64,000 nucleotides of DNA from Alphaproteobacteria bacterium (GTDB lineage: Bacteria > Pseudomonadota > Alphaproteobacteria > RF32 > CAG-239). The translations under genes and the position numbers were made by a program. The stretch is taken from NCBI GenBank assembly GCA_015062305.1, contig SUUX01000004.1, positions 62,001 to 126,000 of the forward strand. The letters are read 5' to 3'. Below the pieces are notes generated by a model. That model searched no databases. It was given only the letters and a program-made list of their open reading frames with translations, and was not told the DNA's origin. Each line of letters starts with the position of its first letter. Position 1 is the first letter of the stretch. Shown piece after piece: positions 32,592 through 43,837 of the stretch.

Positions 32592-33320
32592 TTAACCATA
32601 TGTAAAATAACGAATATTCTCATAAATTGTTATTTTCTCTATACCTTCAAAACTAGTTACTCTTTCTCCATACAAAATATCACCGGATTCATCTGGCAAT
32701 TTGCCGTTTCTAAGTTGATATTCTCTCAAATCATATAGGCTCATCACCAAACCATTTGCAAATTTAACAATCCATCCATAAGTATCATAACCTACATTTA
32801 TATGGATTATTCTTTTATCAACCTCTCCAACAATCTTATCTTCAGAACTTTCTCGAGAAATTTCAAACCGTTTATCTGTAGACTTCCCACTAAACCAGTT
32901 TATAAAACCGGCTGAAGAAATTATATCATAACCACCGGTATTAAATTTATCTTCAATATCCAACTTTTTTTCTTCAGCCTTATCGACAACAATATGTTCT
33001 TCCTCAGAAACATCTTCCACAATATTGTTCTCTTTTGCTTCTATTTGTTCTGACGTTTCAATTTCTTTCACTTCTGTGTCACCAACAGATACGGCCTTTT
33101 GCTCCTCTTCTGCAAGTATTTCTTCTTCTGTTTTTTCTGGAGCATCACTTGTTTCTTCTACAACACTTGCCTCAAATTTCACATCTTGCACTTCTTCAAT
33201 TTTTTCCGGCGCATCCAAAAAATCATCCAAGCTAAAATTATCACCCAAATCTGGCAATAAACTCTGCTCATCAATATCTATGTCTTTTTCAAACGATAAG
33301 CTCAAAGATTTATCCTCCAT
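32592..33320 (-). CDS. Hypothetical protein with acidic low-complexity N-terminus
   Basis: Complete ORF; Glu/Asp-rich first half, folded-looking C-terminus (HINVGYDTYGWIVKFANGLVMSLYDLREYQLRNGKLP). Confidence 0.6.
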   Translation of the reverse strand: MEDKSLSLSFEKDIDIDEQSLLPDLGDNFSLDDFLDAPEKIEEVQDVKFEASVVEETSDAPEKTEEEILAEEEQKAVSVGDTEVKEIETSEQIEAKENNIVEDVSEEEHIVVDKAEEKKLDIEDKFNTGGYDIISSAGFINWFSGKSTDKRFEISRESSEDKIVGEVDKRIIHINVGYDTYGWIVKFANGLVMSLYDLREYQLRNGKLPDESGDILYGERVTSFEGIEKITIYENIRYFTYG

Positions 33321-33326
33321 ATTTAA

Positions 33327-34685
33327 TTATAAAGGTATACTAATCAAAACTTTTAAACCACCCATTTCGCTATCATCTAATTCAATAGTTCCGCCATGAG
33401 AGGTAACAACGTCTTTCGCAATAGATAACCCCAATCCAACTCCTCCGGTTTCTTTATTTCTTGATTTTTCTATTCTATAAAAGGCCTTAAACACATCTTC
33501 TCTTTTTTCCTTAGGAATACCTGGCCCATCATCTTCAATAGCCACCCACAATTTCTTATCATTGCTTTCCAGCTTAACTGCTATTGTATTGCCATACCTA
33601 AACGCATTAGAAATTATATTTGTCAACGCTCTTTTCAAAGCCTGTTCTCGACCTTGGATGGCACTAACCTCATCATTTGTTGCATAACGAATTAATGCTT
33701 TTTTATTTCTAAACTTATTAAGAATACTCAAAATCATCTCATTCATGTCAACAAAAGAAGACTTTTCACCGGCTTCACCGCTAACAAAAGCAAGATACCC
33801 ATCAAGCATCTTTTCCATTTCATCAACATCTGATAAAAAGTCTTTTTTATCTTCTCCATCAGGCAACATCGAAGCTTGCAACTTCATTCTGGTAAGAGGG
33901 GTTCTCAAATCATGAGAAACACCAGCCAGCATTTGTGTTCTTTCACTAATTTGTCGCTGAATTCTTTCTTTCATTTTTATAAAAGCAATTGCTGCTTTTC
34001 TAACTTCTGAAGATCCCGAAGGTTTAAAGTCATTATTATCAATTCCTTTTCCAAAATCTTCAGCTACCTCTGCCAAACGAGCAATAGAACGTACCTGAAT
34101 TCGCAAGAACAGTACCGCTACCAAAAACAACAAAATAGAAGTTCCCACCATCCATACAACAAACATAAATATAGAAGAACTAAAAATTTTTTTCTTTGGT
34201 GTTTCAAACTTGTACAGCCCGTTATCTGTATTCACCAAAACAATAAGCAGACTTTCATCTTTATTTAACCACACCTCTTTTTCTGCCGTTGGAAACTTCT
34301 CTGCCAGCGCACTCTCCAAATATCCAACCACCAGTTTACTTCCTTTATGAGCTTTGTTTATTTCTTGATATTTATGCTCATTATCATAATATTCTGTTTT
34401 AATTCCCAAAATTTTTTCTGCCTTTTGTTGTATCTCAGGCATTTTTTTTATATTTTGCTGAGAAGCATCAACAATAAAACTCATATCAGCAGCCAAATTC
34501 TCTGACAAACGTCTTCCCATTCTGCTCCAGCTTCCATCAAAAAACACCACAACAGAAACTATTTGCACCACTATCAACGGCACAAAAATAAGCAACATTG
34601 TCCTAAAGAACAAAGTTCTTGGTAAAAACTTCAAACGTAAATAGCGTAACTTTTCTTCTGCTTTCGGAGATAATCTAATATGCAT
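33327..34685 (-). CDS. envZ: EnvZ-like sensor histidine kinase
   Basis: Two TMs, HAMP, MLAGVSHDLRTPLTRMKLQ H-box, VAIEDDGPGIPKEKREDVFKAFYR, GGVGLGLSIAKDVV. Confidence 0.9.
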   Translation of the reverse strand: MHIRLSPKAEEKLRYLRLKFLPRTLFFRTMLLIFVPLIVVQIVSVVVFFDGSWSRMGRRLSENLAADMSFIVDASQQNIKKMPEIQQKAEKILGIKTEYYDNEHKYQEINKAHKGSKLVVGYLESALAEKFPTAEKEVWLNKDESLLIVLVNTDNGLYKFETPKKKIFSSSIFMFVVWMVGTSILLFLVAVLFLRIQVRSIARLAEVAEDFGKGIDNNDFKPSGSSEVRKAAIAFIKMKERIQRQISERTQMLAGVSHDLRTPLTRMKLQASMLPDGEDKKDFLSDVDEMEKMLDGYLAFVSGEAGEKSSFVDMNEMILSILNKFRNKKALIRYATNDEVSAIQGREQALKRALTNIISNAFRYGNTIAVKLESNDKKLWVAIEDDGPGIPKEKREDVFKAFYRIEKSRNKETGGVGLGLSIAKDVVTSHGGTIELDDSEMGGLKVLISIPL

Positions 34686-34723
34686 ATTATTGTTCCTCTA
34701 TCAAATTTATAAAAAACCAAAAC

Positions 34724-35416
34724 TTAATTATCCGGCAATAACATATATCCTTTGCCCCTAACCGTCTGCAAATAACGAGGATTCTTTGAATCTGTTTCTA
34801 TTTTTTTTCGCAACCTAGTTATCTGCACGTCAATAGATCTTGGGCTCTGACCTGCACCCAGCATATCTGCTAACTTCTCTCTGGCAAACACTTGCCCTGG
34901 CTTTGCGCCTAACACATTCAACAGAGCTTGCTCCACTGGGGTTATATGAATAATCTGCCCTGTTTTATTCAATAATTCTTTTTTTTGCACATTATAAATA
35001 CACAGCCCTAAATCCAGATTTTCATCAGCCGTTAGCTTCGCCATTGGTGACCTTTTCAAAATGTTTTTTATTCTCAGCACCAATTCTTTTGGTTCAAAAG
35101 GCTTAGGCAAATAATCATCTGCCCCATACTCAAGCCCCAAAATCCTATCAGACGTTTCTCCCATTGCAGTCAACAGAATCACCGGCACGGCGCTTTCTTG
35201 GCGCAATCTTTCCAAAAACTCCAGTCCGCTTTCTTCTGGCATCATAATATCAACAATTAGCAAATCAAATTTATATTGTTCCATCAAATGCCTAGCTTCC
35301 GCTGCTCCATTTGCAACAGAAACAAAAAAGCCGTTCTCCCGCAAAAATCTTTGCAAAAGAGAACGAAGCCTTTTATCGTCATCCACAACTAAAATATGCT
35401 TAGCATCTGCAATCAT
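34724..35416 (-). CDS. ompR: OmpR-family response regulator
   Basis: Receiver ILVVDDDKRLRSLLQRFL, LLIVDIMMPEESGLE, wHTH VQITRLRKKIETDSKNPRYLQTVRGKGYML. Confidence 0.93.
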   Translation of the reverse strand: MIADAKHILVVDDDKRLRSLLQRFLRENGFFVSVANGAAEARHLMEQYKFDLLIVDIMMPEESGLEFLERLRQESAVPVILLTAMGETSDRILGLEYGADDYLPKPFEPKELVLRIKNILKRSPMAKLTADENLDLGLCIYNVQKKELLNKTGQIIHITPVEQALLNVLGAKPGQVFAREKLADMLGAGQSPRSIDVQITRLRKKIETDSKNPRYLQTVRGKGYMLLPDN

Positions 35417-35424
35417 GCCATTCC

Positions 35425-36129
35425 TTAAGCCTTTTTAGTTTTAGATGCTACTTTCTTAACAGGTTTTGCTGGTTTCCGCTTCAAAGCCTTTCCTGTTTGT
35501 TTCACCACAGCTTTTACTTCTTTTTTTGCTGCAAGTTTTTTAGCTTTATCCTCTTTTCGAATATAGTCCAAGCTTTTCTGAAAATATTGATACCCGGTAA
35601 TAAAAGTTAGCACTCCTGCCACCCAAAGCAAAAGCTCGCCTATTCCACCCCAATACCAAAAACCTTTCAGCAACATCATGGACAAAGCTGTCATCTGAAA
35701 ACCTGTCTTCCATTTAGCCAAACGTGTAACCGGCATTCCAACGTGCACTTCCATCAAAAACTCACGCAAACCAGATACCAATATTTCTCTACACAAAATA
35801 ACAATTATCGGAACCAAGCTCAAACGAGTAACCAACATATCTGGCTTTGCTAACAAAACAACCAAAGCTGATGTTACCAATAACTTATCGGCAATTGGAT
35901 CCAACAAGCGTCCAAAAGCAGAAACCTCTCCTCTAGCTCTGGCTAAATAACCATCAAAATAATCTGTTATTGATGCAATAATAAACAAAACGGCTGCCAA
36001 CAAAGCCCACCATTTTGCGACAATATACACAGACAAGAAAATAACCGGAATAACCACAATTCTGGATATTGTCAAAAGATTAGGCAAACTATACACGCTA
36101 AACCTCTTTTCAAAAAAAATTAAACTCAC
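35425..36129 (-). CDS. pgsA: CDP-diacylglycerol--glycerol-3-phosphate 3-phosphatidyltransferase with Lys-rich C-terminal tail
   Basis: NLLTISRIVVIPVIFLS; SITDYFDGYLARARGEVSAFGRLLDPIADK. Confidence 0.93.
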   Translation of the reverse strand: MSLIFFEKRFSVYSLPNLLTISRIVVIPVIFLSVYIVAKWWALLAAVLFIIASITDYFDGYLARARGEVSAFGRLLDPIADKLLVTSALVVLLAKPDMLVTRLSLVPIIVILCREILVSGLREFLMEVHVGMPVTRLAKWKTGFQMTALSMMLLKGFWYWGGIGELLLWVAGVLTFITGYQYFQKSLDYIRKEDKAKKLAAKKEVKAVVKQTGKALKRKPAKPVKKVASKTKKA

Positions 36130-36150
36130 AACTATAGTAGGTTAGTTTTT

Positions 36151-37956
36151 TTAATTATGAAAGTATTTATATATCTTTTCCGCCGTTTTTTTATTAATTC
36201 CACTCACTTTTTGCAAATCATCAACATTTGCCTGCATCACGTCTTCTGCAGAGCCAAAATAATTAAGCAAATCTTTTTTCCTTTTAGCTCCGATTCCATC
36301 AACATCATCCAGCTTAGATCTAAAAATAGACTTTGCTCTTTTTTTTCTGTGGGTTCCAATCGCAAATCGATGAGCTTCATCTCTTAAATTTTGTAAATAA
36401 AAAGCTAATGGAGAGCGATATTCCAGCTCAAAACTTTCTTTATTTTGCATATGATAGAATTCTTTACCTGCGTTTCTATCTGGGCCTTTAGATATTGCGA
36501 TAAAGGTTATTCCGTTCAAATCAAAATCTTTTAGGCTCTCCATAACCGCATTTAATTGCCCTCGTCCGCCATCAAGCAAAACAACATCTGGTTTATTTTC
36601 AGGGGTAAGTTTTTCAAATCTACGTTTTAATACTTCTTGCATCATCGCAAAATCATCTCTGGTTTCTGCGGTATACTTAATATTAAAAGTACGATAACTT
36701 TTTCTATCAAAACCACTAGGCGTAGCAACTATCATGGCTCCTATAGCAAAACTCCCCTGATTATGAGAATTATCATAAACTTCTATTCGTTTTGGAATAT
36801 CATTCAGCTCAAAAACCTCTTTTAGATACTTCAAATTATCATCAACATTGGCCATGAGCGCAATTTTTCTATCAATAGAAGCCTTAGCATTTTCTCTTGC
36901 CATTTCCAAAAGCTTTGCTTTTCCTCCCCTTTGATATGTCTTAATCTTAGTCCCCAATGCCGTTTCTAAAAAAGCTATATTTTCCAACAATTCATTTACA
37001 ATAATCTCATTCGGAGGTACATGTGAGCTATAAAAGCTGCTAAAAAAAGCTTCTAAAATTTCGCCATCATTTGCTCCTTCAATCTGAGATGGAAAATAAG
37101 GAACATTGCCACAATTTTGCCCATTTCTAACAAAAAACACCTGAATACAAACCAGATTTTTATCTCGCAACAAAAACACAACATCTGCAGATTTAATATT
37201 TGCATATTCCACATTGTGCTTAGACTGTACAGAAGTCAAAGCCCTAATCCTATCTCTCAACACTAGTGCCGATTCATAATCTTGTTTAGCGCTTGCTTCA
37301 TTCATCTTACAAGATAACTCTTCTTGTATCTTACTATTTTTTCCTTCCAAAAAATCAATCGCTCCCTCAACCAATTTACGATAATTTTCTTCAGAAATTT
37401 TACCTACACACGGAGCCGAACATTTTTTTATCTGATACAAAAGGCATGGACGTTGCCGATTCCTAAACACACTATCCCGACATGATCTCAACAAAAAAGC
37501 TTTTTGCAACACATCTACAACGTTATTAACCGCCAACACACTGGCAAACGGGCCAAAATACTTATTTTCACCATGACGAGCCCCCCTATATTTACGCAAC
37601 GATGGATACTCAGACTTCACATCAATTACCAAATGAGGAAACGTCTTATCATCTTTAAGCAAAATATTATACTTGGGCTTAAATTTTTTTATCAGCTCAT
37701 TTTCTACCAACAGAGCCCTGGATTCATTTTCTACAATAATAAATTCAACTCGCTCAATTTGAGCCACCATTTTCTGCAATCGAAGAGGCAACTTAGTTAT
37801 ATGAGAATATGATGTAATCCTTTTTTTTATATTCTTTGCTTTGCCGACATACAAAACTTCATCATTTTTATCAATCATACGGTACACCCCCGGAGTTTCC
37901 GGAGCCACTTTGATAAAATTGAGTAAATTATCCAACCCTTTTTGCATATCAACCAA
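36151..37956 (-). CDS. uvrC: Excinuclease ABC subunit C
   Basis: GVYRMIDKNDEVLYVGKAKNIKKRITSY; PDVVLLDGGRGQLNAV; C-terminal HhH. Confidence 0.97.
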   Translation of the reverse strand: MVDMQKGLDNLLNFIKVAPETPGVYRMIDKNDEVLYVGKAKNIKKRITSYSHITKLPLRLQKMVAQIERVEFIIVENESRALLVENELIKKFKPKYNILLKDDKTFPHLVIDVKSEYPSLRKYRGARHGENKYFGPFASVLAVNNVVDVLQKAFLLRSCRDSVFRNRQRPCLLYQIKKCSAPCVGKISEENYRKLVEGAIDFLEGKNSKIQEELSCKMNEASAKQDYESALVLRDRIRALTSVQSKHNVEYANIKSADVVFLLRDKNLVCIQVFFVRNGQNCGNVPYFPSQIEGANDGEILEAFFSSFYSSHVPPNEIIVNELLENIAFLETALGTKIKTYQRGGKAKLLEMARENAKASIDRKIALMANVDDNLKYLKEVFELNDIPKRIEVYDNSHNQGSFAIGAMIVATPSGFDRKSYRTFNIKYTAETRDDFAMMQEVLKRRFEKLTPENKPDVVLLDGGRGQLNAVMESLKDFDLNGITFIAISKGPDRNAGKEFYHMQNKESFELEYRSPLAFYLQNLRDEAHRFAIGTHRKKRAKSIFRSKLDDVDGIGAKRKKDLLNYFGSAEDVMQANVDDLQKVSGINKKTAEKIYKYFHN

Positions 37957-38009
37957 ACCTCTTTTCTATAATAATATATGTACGCCATCAAAAATCAACA
38001 ACAAAGAAT

Positions 38010-39020
38010 TTATCTCAGTACCCAACTCCCTTGAGCCAACAATACTTGTGAATAGGTATATACTATGTAGCCACACAACATAACGGCTCCCTCCAACCTG
38101 GTAATTTTATTTTTAAACATCATTATCGGCAACAACATAAAAGAAGAAAACAACATCACCCACAAATCATACAAAATAAACTGGTCGGCCACTTTTACAT
38201 CTGTAATAACAGATGTCGCCCCCATTATAAACACAATATTCCAAATATTAGACCCCAATACATTACCCAACGCAATTCCATTTTGGTGTCTAAAAGCAGC
38301 AACACAACTTGTTGCCAATTCTGGAAAAGACGTCCCTATTGCCACAATCGTCAATCCGATAATTTCTTCCGAAACCCCTAATTCTGTAGCAATCTTCACA
38401 GCTCCATAAACTAAAAAATCTGTACCATAAACAATAGCAAACATACCTCCCATGGCTGCCACCAAGATACTAACCCATCCTTTATTCGCCAATTGATCCG
38501 GAATATCATCTTCCATCGGGTCATCTTTTGCATTGTTATAATTATATAAAACAAACAACACCAACATTGTCAGCATCACCCAACCATTCCAACTGACCAA
38601 CTTGCCATTAACTATAAAAAAGGCAAAAACCAACGTTACCATAAACAAAAAAGAAAAATCTCGATAAAATGCTTTTCCGCTACAGGTTACCGGAAAAATC
38701 ACAGCCGAAGCACCCAAAACTAATAACACATTAGCTATATTGGAACCTATAACATTTCCCACCGAAATTCCGGCATTTCCTCCCAGAGCAGATTTTAAGC
38801 TCACAACAAATTCTGGCACCGAGGTTCCCAAAGCAACAATAGTCAAACCAATAACCAATGTAGGAATCTTCAACTTAGATGCTATTGCCACAGCACCTTT
38901 CACCAAAAACTCGGCTCCACCAACCAACATTACTAAACCTAGTATAATTGCTCCTATCGCCAAAAACATACAACCTCCGCCTAATACCGCAAAAAACTCC
39001 GGAGTTGTATCCGGAGCCAA
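38010..39020 (-). CDS. Calcium/sodium antiporter (CaCA family, YrbG-like)
   Basis: ALGTSVPEFVVSLKSALGGNAGISVGNVIGSNIANVLLVLG; second repeat AIGTSFPELATSCVAAFRHQNGIALGNVLGSNIWNI. Confidence 0.92.
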   Translation of the reverse strand: MAPDTTPEFFAVLGGGCMFLAIGAIILGLVMLVGGAEFLVKGAVAIASKLKIPTLVIGLTIVALGTSVPEFVVSLKSALGGNAGISVGNVIGSNIANVLLVLGASAVIFPVTCSGKAFYRDFSFLFMVTLVFAFFIVNGKLVSWNGWVMLTMLVLFVLYNYNNAKDDPMEDDIPDQLANKGWVSILVAAMGGMFAIVYGTDFLVYGAVKIATELGVSEEIIGLTIVAIGTSFPELATSCVAAFRHQNGIALGNVLGSNIWNIVFIMGATSVITDVKVADQFILYDLWVMLFSSFMLLPIMMFKNKITRLEGAVMLCGYIVYTYSQVLLAQGSWVLR

Positions 39021-39022
39021 TG

Positions 39023-39370
39023 TTAATCAAAATCCATTGATTTTTTGTTCAAAGAACCCAAAAACGCTGACAAAAAAGGCTTTTTCACAGAACGATACCT
39101 TTTAGATCTCTTGTCTTGCTCTCCGCAAACAGCACTAACTCGATATTCGTTCTCTAAAACCTCTTGCTTAGACGCTGCCAAATCATAAGCCCACCTATAG
39201 TACTCTTTGCGCAACTCCTTATCAGACATAGATTTCAAAGATTCTTTCCACAATGCTAATTTTTCCTCTACAACCCTTCTCTGTTTCTTCTCTTTTATCC
39301 GGATATAAGAATACCTAAAAAGACAGAAGCAAAATAGCATCCCAAATAAAATAATAATACAACTTCTCAT
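39023..39370 (-). CDS. Hypothetical protein, N-terminal TM
   Basis: ORF adjacent to the antiporter gene; signal/TM segment SCIIILFGMLFCFCLF. Confidence 0.45.
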   Translation of the reverse strand: MRSCIIILFGMLFCFCLFRYSYIRIKEKKQRRVVEEKLALWKESLKSMSDKELRKEYYRWAYDLAASKQEVLENEYRVSAVCGEQDKRSKRYRSVKKPFLSAFLGSLNKKSMDFD

Positions 39371-39607
39371 AAATATTTTGTTTTAAGGTTATCTCATTAA
39401 TCAAATATATAAAAAACAGCGTTCATGGCCCAAACATACGGCGACAAACACAAAACAGCTCCAAACGAAGCTGATAAAAGTTACAAAAATTTTATTCATA
39501 ATAAAAACAGTAACTTTATTTTAAACTTGAACAAAAATATTTTCAAGAAATATTCTATGATTATCATCGTAAAAAATCATCTTTACCAGACATATAAACA
39601 GAAAAAC

Positions 39608-39660
39608 CAGCCACCTTTAGCTCATAATTTCAGAGCATCAAGTGACTGGTTATTCTTTTA
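39608..39660 (-). terminator. Probable rpoBC operon terminator
   Basis: On the minus strand AACCAGTCAC ... GTGGCTGGTTTTTC with internal GCTC/GAGC, immediately downstream of rpoC. Confidence 0.55.
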
Positions 39661-39676
39661 ATATAAGCGCCTAAAA

Positions 39677-42600
39677 CTATTCGTCAGAAGAATTTTCCAA
39701 CTGAGCTTCAGCTTTAAGAGCTTGTATTTCCTTATCATTCTGAGCGGCAACTTTCTTCAAAGCTCTGAGAACCGTACCCGTACCGGCCGGAATCAATCGA
39801 CCTACAATTACGTTTTCTTTCAAACCTTTGAGAGTATCAACTTTGCCCTCAACTGCGGCCTCAGTCAAGACACGAGTTGTTTCCTGGAATGAAGCTGCAG
39901 AAATAAATGATTTTGTCTGCAAGCTTGCCTTAGTGATACCAAGCAAGATAGAGTCTGCAACAGCTGGCTCTTCTCCATTAGCAATCATCTTAGCATTCTC
40001 TGCTTCAAACACATCTCTATCAACTTGTTCTCCAACCAAGAAGGTCGTATCACCAGGAGCAGTAACTTCAACCTTGCGCAACATCTGAGAAACAATAACC
40101 TCAATGTGCTTGTCATTAATCTTCACACCTTGCAGGCGATAAACATCCTGAACTTCTTTAACCAAATATTCAGCAAGTTTTTCCACGCCCAATACACGCA
40201 AAATATCGTGAGGTGCTGGGATACCGTCAACCAAAGAGTCACCTTTCTTAACAATATCACCATCTTGAACAGCCAAATGACGTCCTTTCGGAATCAAATA
40301 TTCAATAGGCTGTCCTTTTGCAGGAACAACAGTAATGCGTTGTTTGGCTTTGTAATCCTTTCCAAACTCAACAACACCATCAATATCAGAGATAATTGCG
40401 GGGTCTTTAGGACGACGAGCTTCAAACAACTCTGCCACTCTAGGCAAACCACCGGTAATATCCTTTGTCTTAGAGCTTTCTCTAGGAATACGAGCAATAA
40501 CGTCACCGACTTTCACTTCGTCACCATTATCAACTGACAAAATAGCATCAGCAGACATATAATAACGCACTTCCTTACCATTATCTGCCACAACATGCTT
40601 TCCTTTAGCATCTTTCAGCATAATACTTGGTTTCAGACCAGCACTTGAAGAAGAAGATCTCCAGTCAATAACGACCTTAGAAACAATACCTGTAGTTTCA
40701 TCAGTATTTTCTCTAACAGAAACGTTATTAATCAAATCAACCAATTCTACTTTACCGGCTTTTTCTGTAATCACCGGAACAGTAAACGGATCCCATTCTG
40801 CAACCTTTTGTCCTTTCTTCACCTTTGCACCTTCTGCAACCAAAACCTTGGCACCATAAGGAACATGATGACGAGACTTTTCACGACCTTGAGCATCTTC
40901 AATAACAATTTCACAGTTACGGGACAACACCAAAGCATGCCCTTCAGAATTAGTAACTGTGTGATTGTTCTCAAGCTTAAGCACACCGGCAAAAGGAATT
41001 TCAACAGAAGCCTGTTCTGCTCCTTTTTGCGCAGCTCCACCAATATGGAAGGTTCTCATGGTCAACTGGGTTCCTGGCTCACCAATAGACTGAGCAGCAA
41101 TTACACCCACAGCTTCACCGATATTAACCGGAGTTCCACGAGCCAAATCACGACCATAACAAGCAGCACAAACGCCGTCTTTGCTTTCACAAGTCAAAAC
41201 AGAACGTATCTTAACTTGTTCAACACCGGCAGCCACAACAACTTCAACGTCGTTTTCATCAACCAGTTTTCCTCTTGCAACCAGAACTTCACCGGTTTCA
41301 GGATGAACAATATCTTCTTGAACTGTACGTCCGAGGATTCTTTCGCCGATAGAAACAACAACATTACCACCGTCAACAACCGGACGGACAATAATACCAC
41401 GCTCTGTGCAACAATCTGCTTCTGTAATAACCACATCCTGAGCCACATCAACCAAACGACGTGTTAAGTAACCGGAGTTTGCGGTCTTCAAAGCGGTATC
41501 AGCCAAACCTTTACGAGCACCGTGAGTAGAATTAAAGTATTCAAGCACGGTCAAACCTTCTTTAAAGTTTGAGATAATTGGTTGCTCAATAATTTCACCC
41601 GATGGTTTTGCCATCAAACCACGCATACCTGCCAACTGACGCATTTGCGCAGCAGATCCGCGGGCTCCAGAGTGGGCCATCATATATACAGAGTTAATAT
41701 ACCCTTTTTCTGTCTTAGAAATGTTTTTCATCATTTCATCGGCAATCTTATCTGTACAAGCGGCCCAAATATCAACAACCTTATTATATTTCTCACCTTT
41801 GGTAATAAGACCATTTTGATACTGTTCTTCAAATTCTTTAACTTGTCTTTCTGTATCTTCAATCATTCCTTTTTTAGCATCAGGAACAATCAAATCGTCT
41901 TTACCAAAAGATATACCTGCCTTACAAGCATTTTGGAAACCCAAAGCCATAATACGGTCTACAAACATAACGGTTTCTTTTTGTCCGCAATGACGATAAA
42001 TGGTATCAATTAGTTCTCCAATCTCTTTCTTACGCAACAATCTGTTAACCAAAGAGAAAGGCACATCTTTATGTTTAGGCAATACTTCAGAAACGATAAT
42101 ACGTCCTGGAGTTGTCTCAACCAAGCCAACCTTGGTTTCACCATTATCATCAACATATTCCATACGGCACTTGATTTTAGCATGCAAATCAACAACTTTC
42201 TCATTCAAAGCTAGTTGAACTTCATTGAAATCTGCAAAAACCATTCCTTCACCATTCATGCCTTCAGCATCGTATGTCAAATAATAAATACCCAACACCA
42301 TATCCTGAGTAGGAACAATAATTGGCTTTCCAGAAGCAGGTGACAAGATGTTGTTTGTAGACATCATCAATACACGAGCCTCCAACTGAGCTTCAATAGA
42401 CAAAGGAACGTGAACAGCCATTTGGTCTCCATCGAAGTCAGCATTAAACGCTGTACAAACCAACGGATGCAAATGAATAGCCTTACCTTCAACCAAAACA
42501 GGCTCAAAAGCTTGAATACCAAGTCTATGCAAGGTTGGAGCACGGTTCAACAACACCGGATGTTCACGAATAACTTCTTCCAAGATATCCCAAACTTCCG

Positions 42601-43819
42601 GACGCTCTTTTTCTACCATGCGCTTTGCAGCCTTAATAGTCGTAGCATGTCCATACAATTCAAGTTTTGCATACACAAAAGGCTTAAACAATTCCAAAGC
42701 CATTTTTTTCGGCAAACCACATTGATGCAACTTGAGTTCCGGTCCCACCGTAATAACCGAACGACCAGAATAGTCAACACGTTTACCTAACAAGTTTTGA
42801 CGGAAACGTCCTTGTTTACCCTTAAGCATATCAGACAAAGATTTCAGCGGACGCTTGTTTGTTCCGGTAATTGCACGAGCACGACGACCATTATCAAACA
42901 AAGCATCGACAGATTCTTGTAGCATACGCTTTTCATTACGGATAATAATATCCGGAGCATGCAACTCAATCAAACGTTTCAAACGATTGTTTCGATTAAT
43001 AACTCTGCGATACAAATCATTCAAATCAGATGTTGCAAAACGACCACCATCCAGAGGCACCAATGGACGCAACTCAGGTGGAATAACTGGTAAAACAGTC
43101 AAAATCATCCACTCTGGTTTTGTGTTAGACTCAATGAAAGACTCAATAATCTTCAAGCGCTTAACCAATTTTTTACGTTTAGCTTCAGAAGCATTATCTT
43201 TCAATTCTTCACGAATACTAGTTCTTTCGCCTTCCAAATCGATTGCGGCCAAAATTTCACGAATAGCTTCAGCACCAATACCGGCACGGAACGCATCTTC
43301 ACCATATTCATCAATGGCTTCTTGATATTGTTCCTCTGTCAACAATTCGTTAACACCCAAAGGTGTCAATCCTGGCTCAATCACAATATAATTTTCAAAA
43401 TACAGAACTCTTTCCAATGCTTTCATCGGAATATCTGTAATCATTGAAATACGGCTAGGCAAAGACTTCAAAAACCAAATATGAGCAACAGGAGCAGCCA
43501 ATTCAATGTGTCCCATTCTCTCACGACGAACTTTTGCTAACGTCACTTCAACACCGCACTTCTCGCAGACAATACCACGATATTTCATGCGTTTATATTT
43601 TCCGCACAAGCACTCATAATCCTTTACCGGACCAAAAATACGAGCACAGAACAAACCATCTCTTTCTGGCTTAAAAGTACGATAGTTAATTGTTTCTGGT
43701 TTCTTAACCTCACCATAAGACCAAGAACGGATCTGCTCAGGAGAGGCGATGGAAATTTTAATTTGATCAAAAGATTCGCCAGATACCTGTTGACCAAAAT
43801 ATTTCATAATATCATTCAT
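39677..43819 (-). CDS. rpoC: DNA-directed RNA polymerase subunit beta'
   Basis: [40 protein letters not shown]. Confidence 0.99.
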   Translation of the reverse strand: MNDIMKYFGQQVSGESFDQIKISIASPEQIRSWSYGEVKKPETINYRTFKPERDGLFCARIFGPVKDYECLCGKYKRMKYRGIVCEKCGVEVTLAKVRRERMGHIELAAPVAHIWFLKSLPSRISMITDIPMKALERVLYFENYIVIEPGLTPLGVNELLTEEQYQEAIDEYGEDAFRAGIGAEAIREILAAIDLEGERTSIREELKDNASEAKRKKLVKRLKIIESFIESNTKPEWMILTVLPVIPPELRPLVPLDGGRFATSDLNDLYRRVINRNNRLKRLIELHAPDIIIRNEKRMLQESVDALFDNGRRARAITGTNKRPLKSLSDMLKGKQGRFRQNLLGKRVDYSGRSVITVGPELKLHQCGLPKKMALELFKPFVYAKLELYGHATTIKAAKRMVEKERPEVWDILEEVIREHPVLLNRAPTLHRLGIQAFEPVLVEGKAIHLHPLVCTAFNADFDGDQMAVHVPLSIEAQLEARVLMMSTNNILSPASGKPIIVPTQDMVLGIYYLTYDAEGMNGEGMVFADFNEVQLALNEKVVDLHAKIKCRMEYVDDNGETKVGLVETTPGRIIVSEVLPKHKDVPFSLVNRLLRKKEIGELIDTIYRHCGQKETVMFVDRIMALGFQNACKAGISFGKDDLIVPDAKKGMIEDTERQVKEFEEQYQNGLITKGEKYNKVVDIWAACTDKIADEMMKNISKTEKGYINSVYMMAHSGARGSAAQMRQLAGMRGLMAKPSGEIIEQPIISNFKEGLTVLEYFNSTHGARKGLADTALKTANSGYLTRRLVDVAQDVVITEADCCTERGIIVRPVVDGGNVVVSIGERILGRTVQEDIVHPETGEVLVARGKLVDENDVEVVVAAGVEQVKIRSVLTCESKDGVCAACYGRDLARGTPVNIGEAVGVIAAQSIGEPGTQLTMRTFHIGGAAQKGAEQASVEIPFAGVLKLENNHTVTNSEGHALVLSRNCEIVIEDAQGREKSRHHVPYGAKVLVAEGAKVKKGQKVAEWDPFTVPVITEKAGKVELVDLINNVSVRENTDETTGIVSKVVIDWRSSSSSAGLKPSIMLKDAKGKHVVADNGKEVRYYMSADAILSVDNGDEVKVGDVIARIPRESSKTKDITGGLPRVAELFEARRPKDPAIISDIDGVVEFGKDYKAKQRITVVPAKGQPIEYLIPKGRHLAVQDGDIVKKGDSLVDGIPAPHDILRVLGVEKLAEYLVKEVQDVYRLQGVKINDKHIEVIVSQMLRKVEVTAPGDTTFLVGEQVDRDVFEAENAKMIANGEEPAVADSILLGITKASLQTKSFISAASFQETTRVLTEAAVEGKVDTLKGLKENVIVGRLIPAGTGTVLRALKKVAAQNDKEIQALKAEAQLENSSDE

Positions 43820-43837
43820 ATTCTAGATCTCCTCTGC

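Noticed and set aside
39425-39661. 78-aa plus-strand ORF downstream of rpoC
   Set aside because: Overlaps the likely rpoBC terminator; Asn/Lys-rich AT-driven translation with no clear RBS or family.
40808-41467. 219-aa plus-strand ORF antisense to rpoC
   Set aside because: Lies inside the strongly conserved rpoC; low-complexity Asn/Thr/Phe/Ser translation typical of antisense shadow frames.
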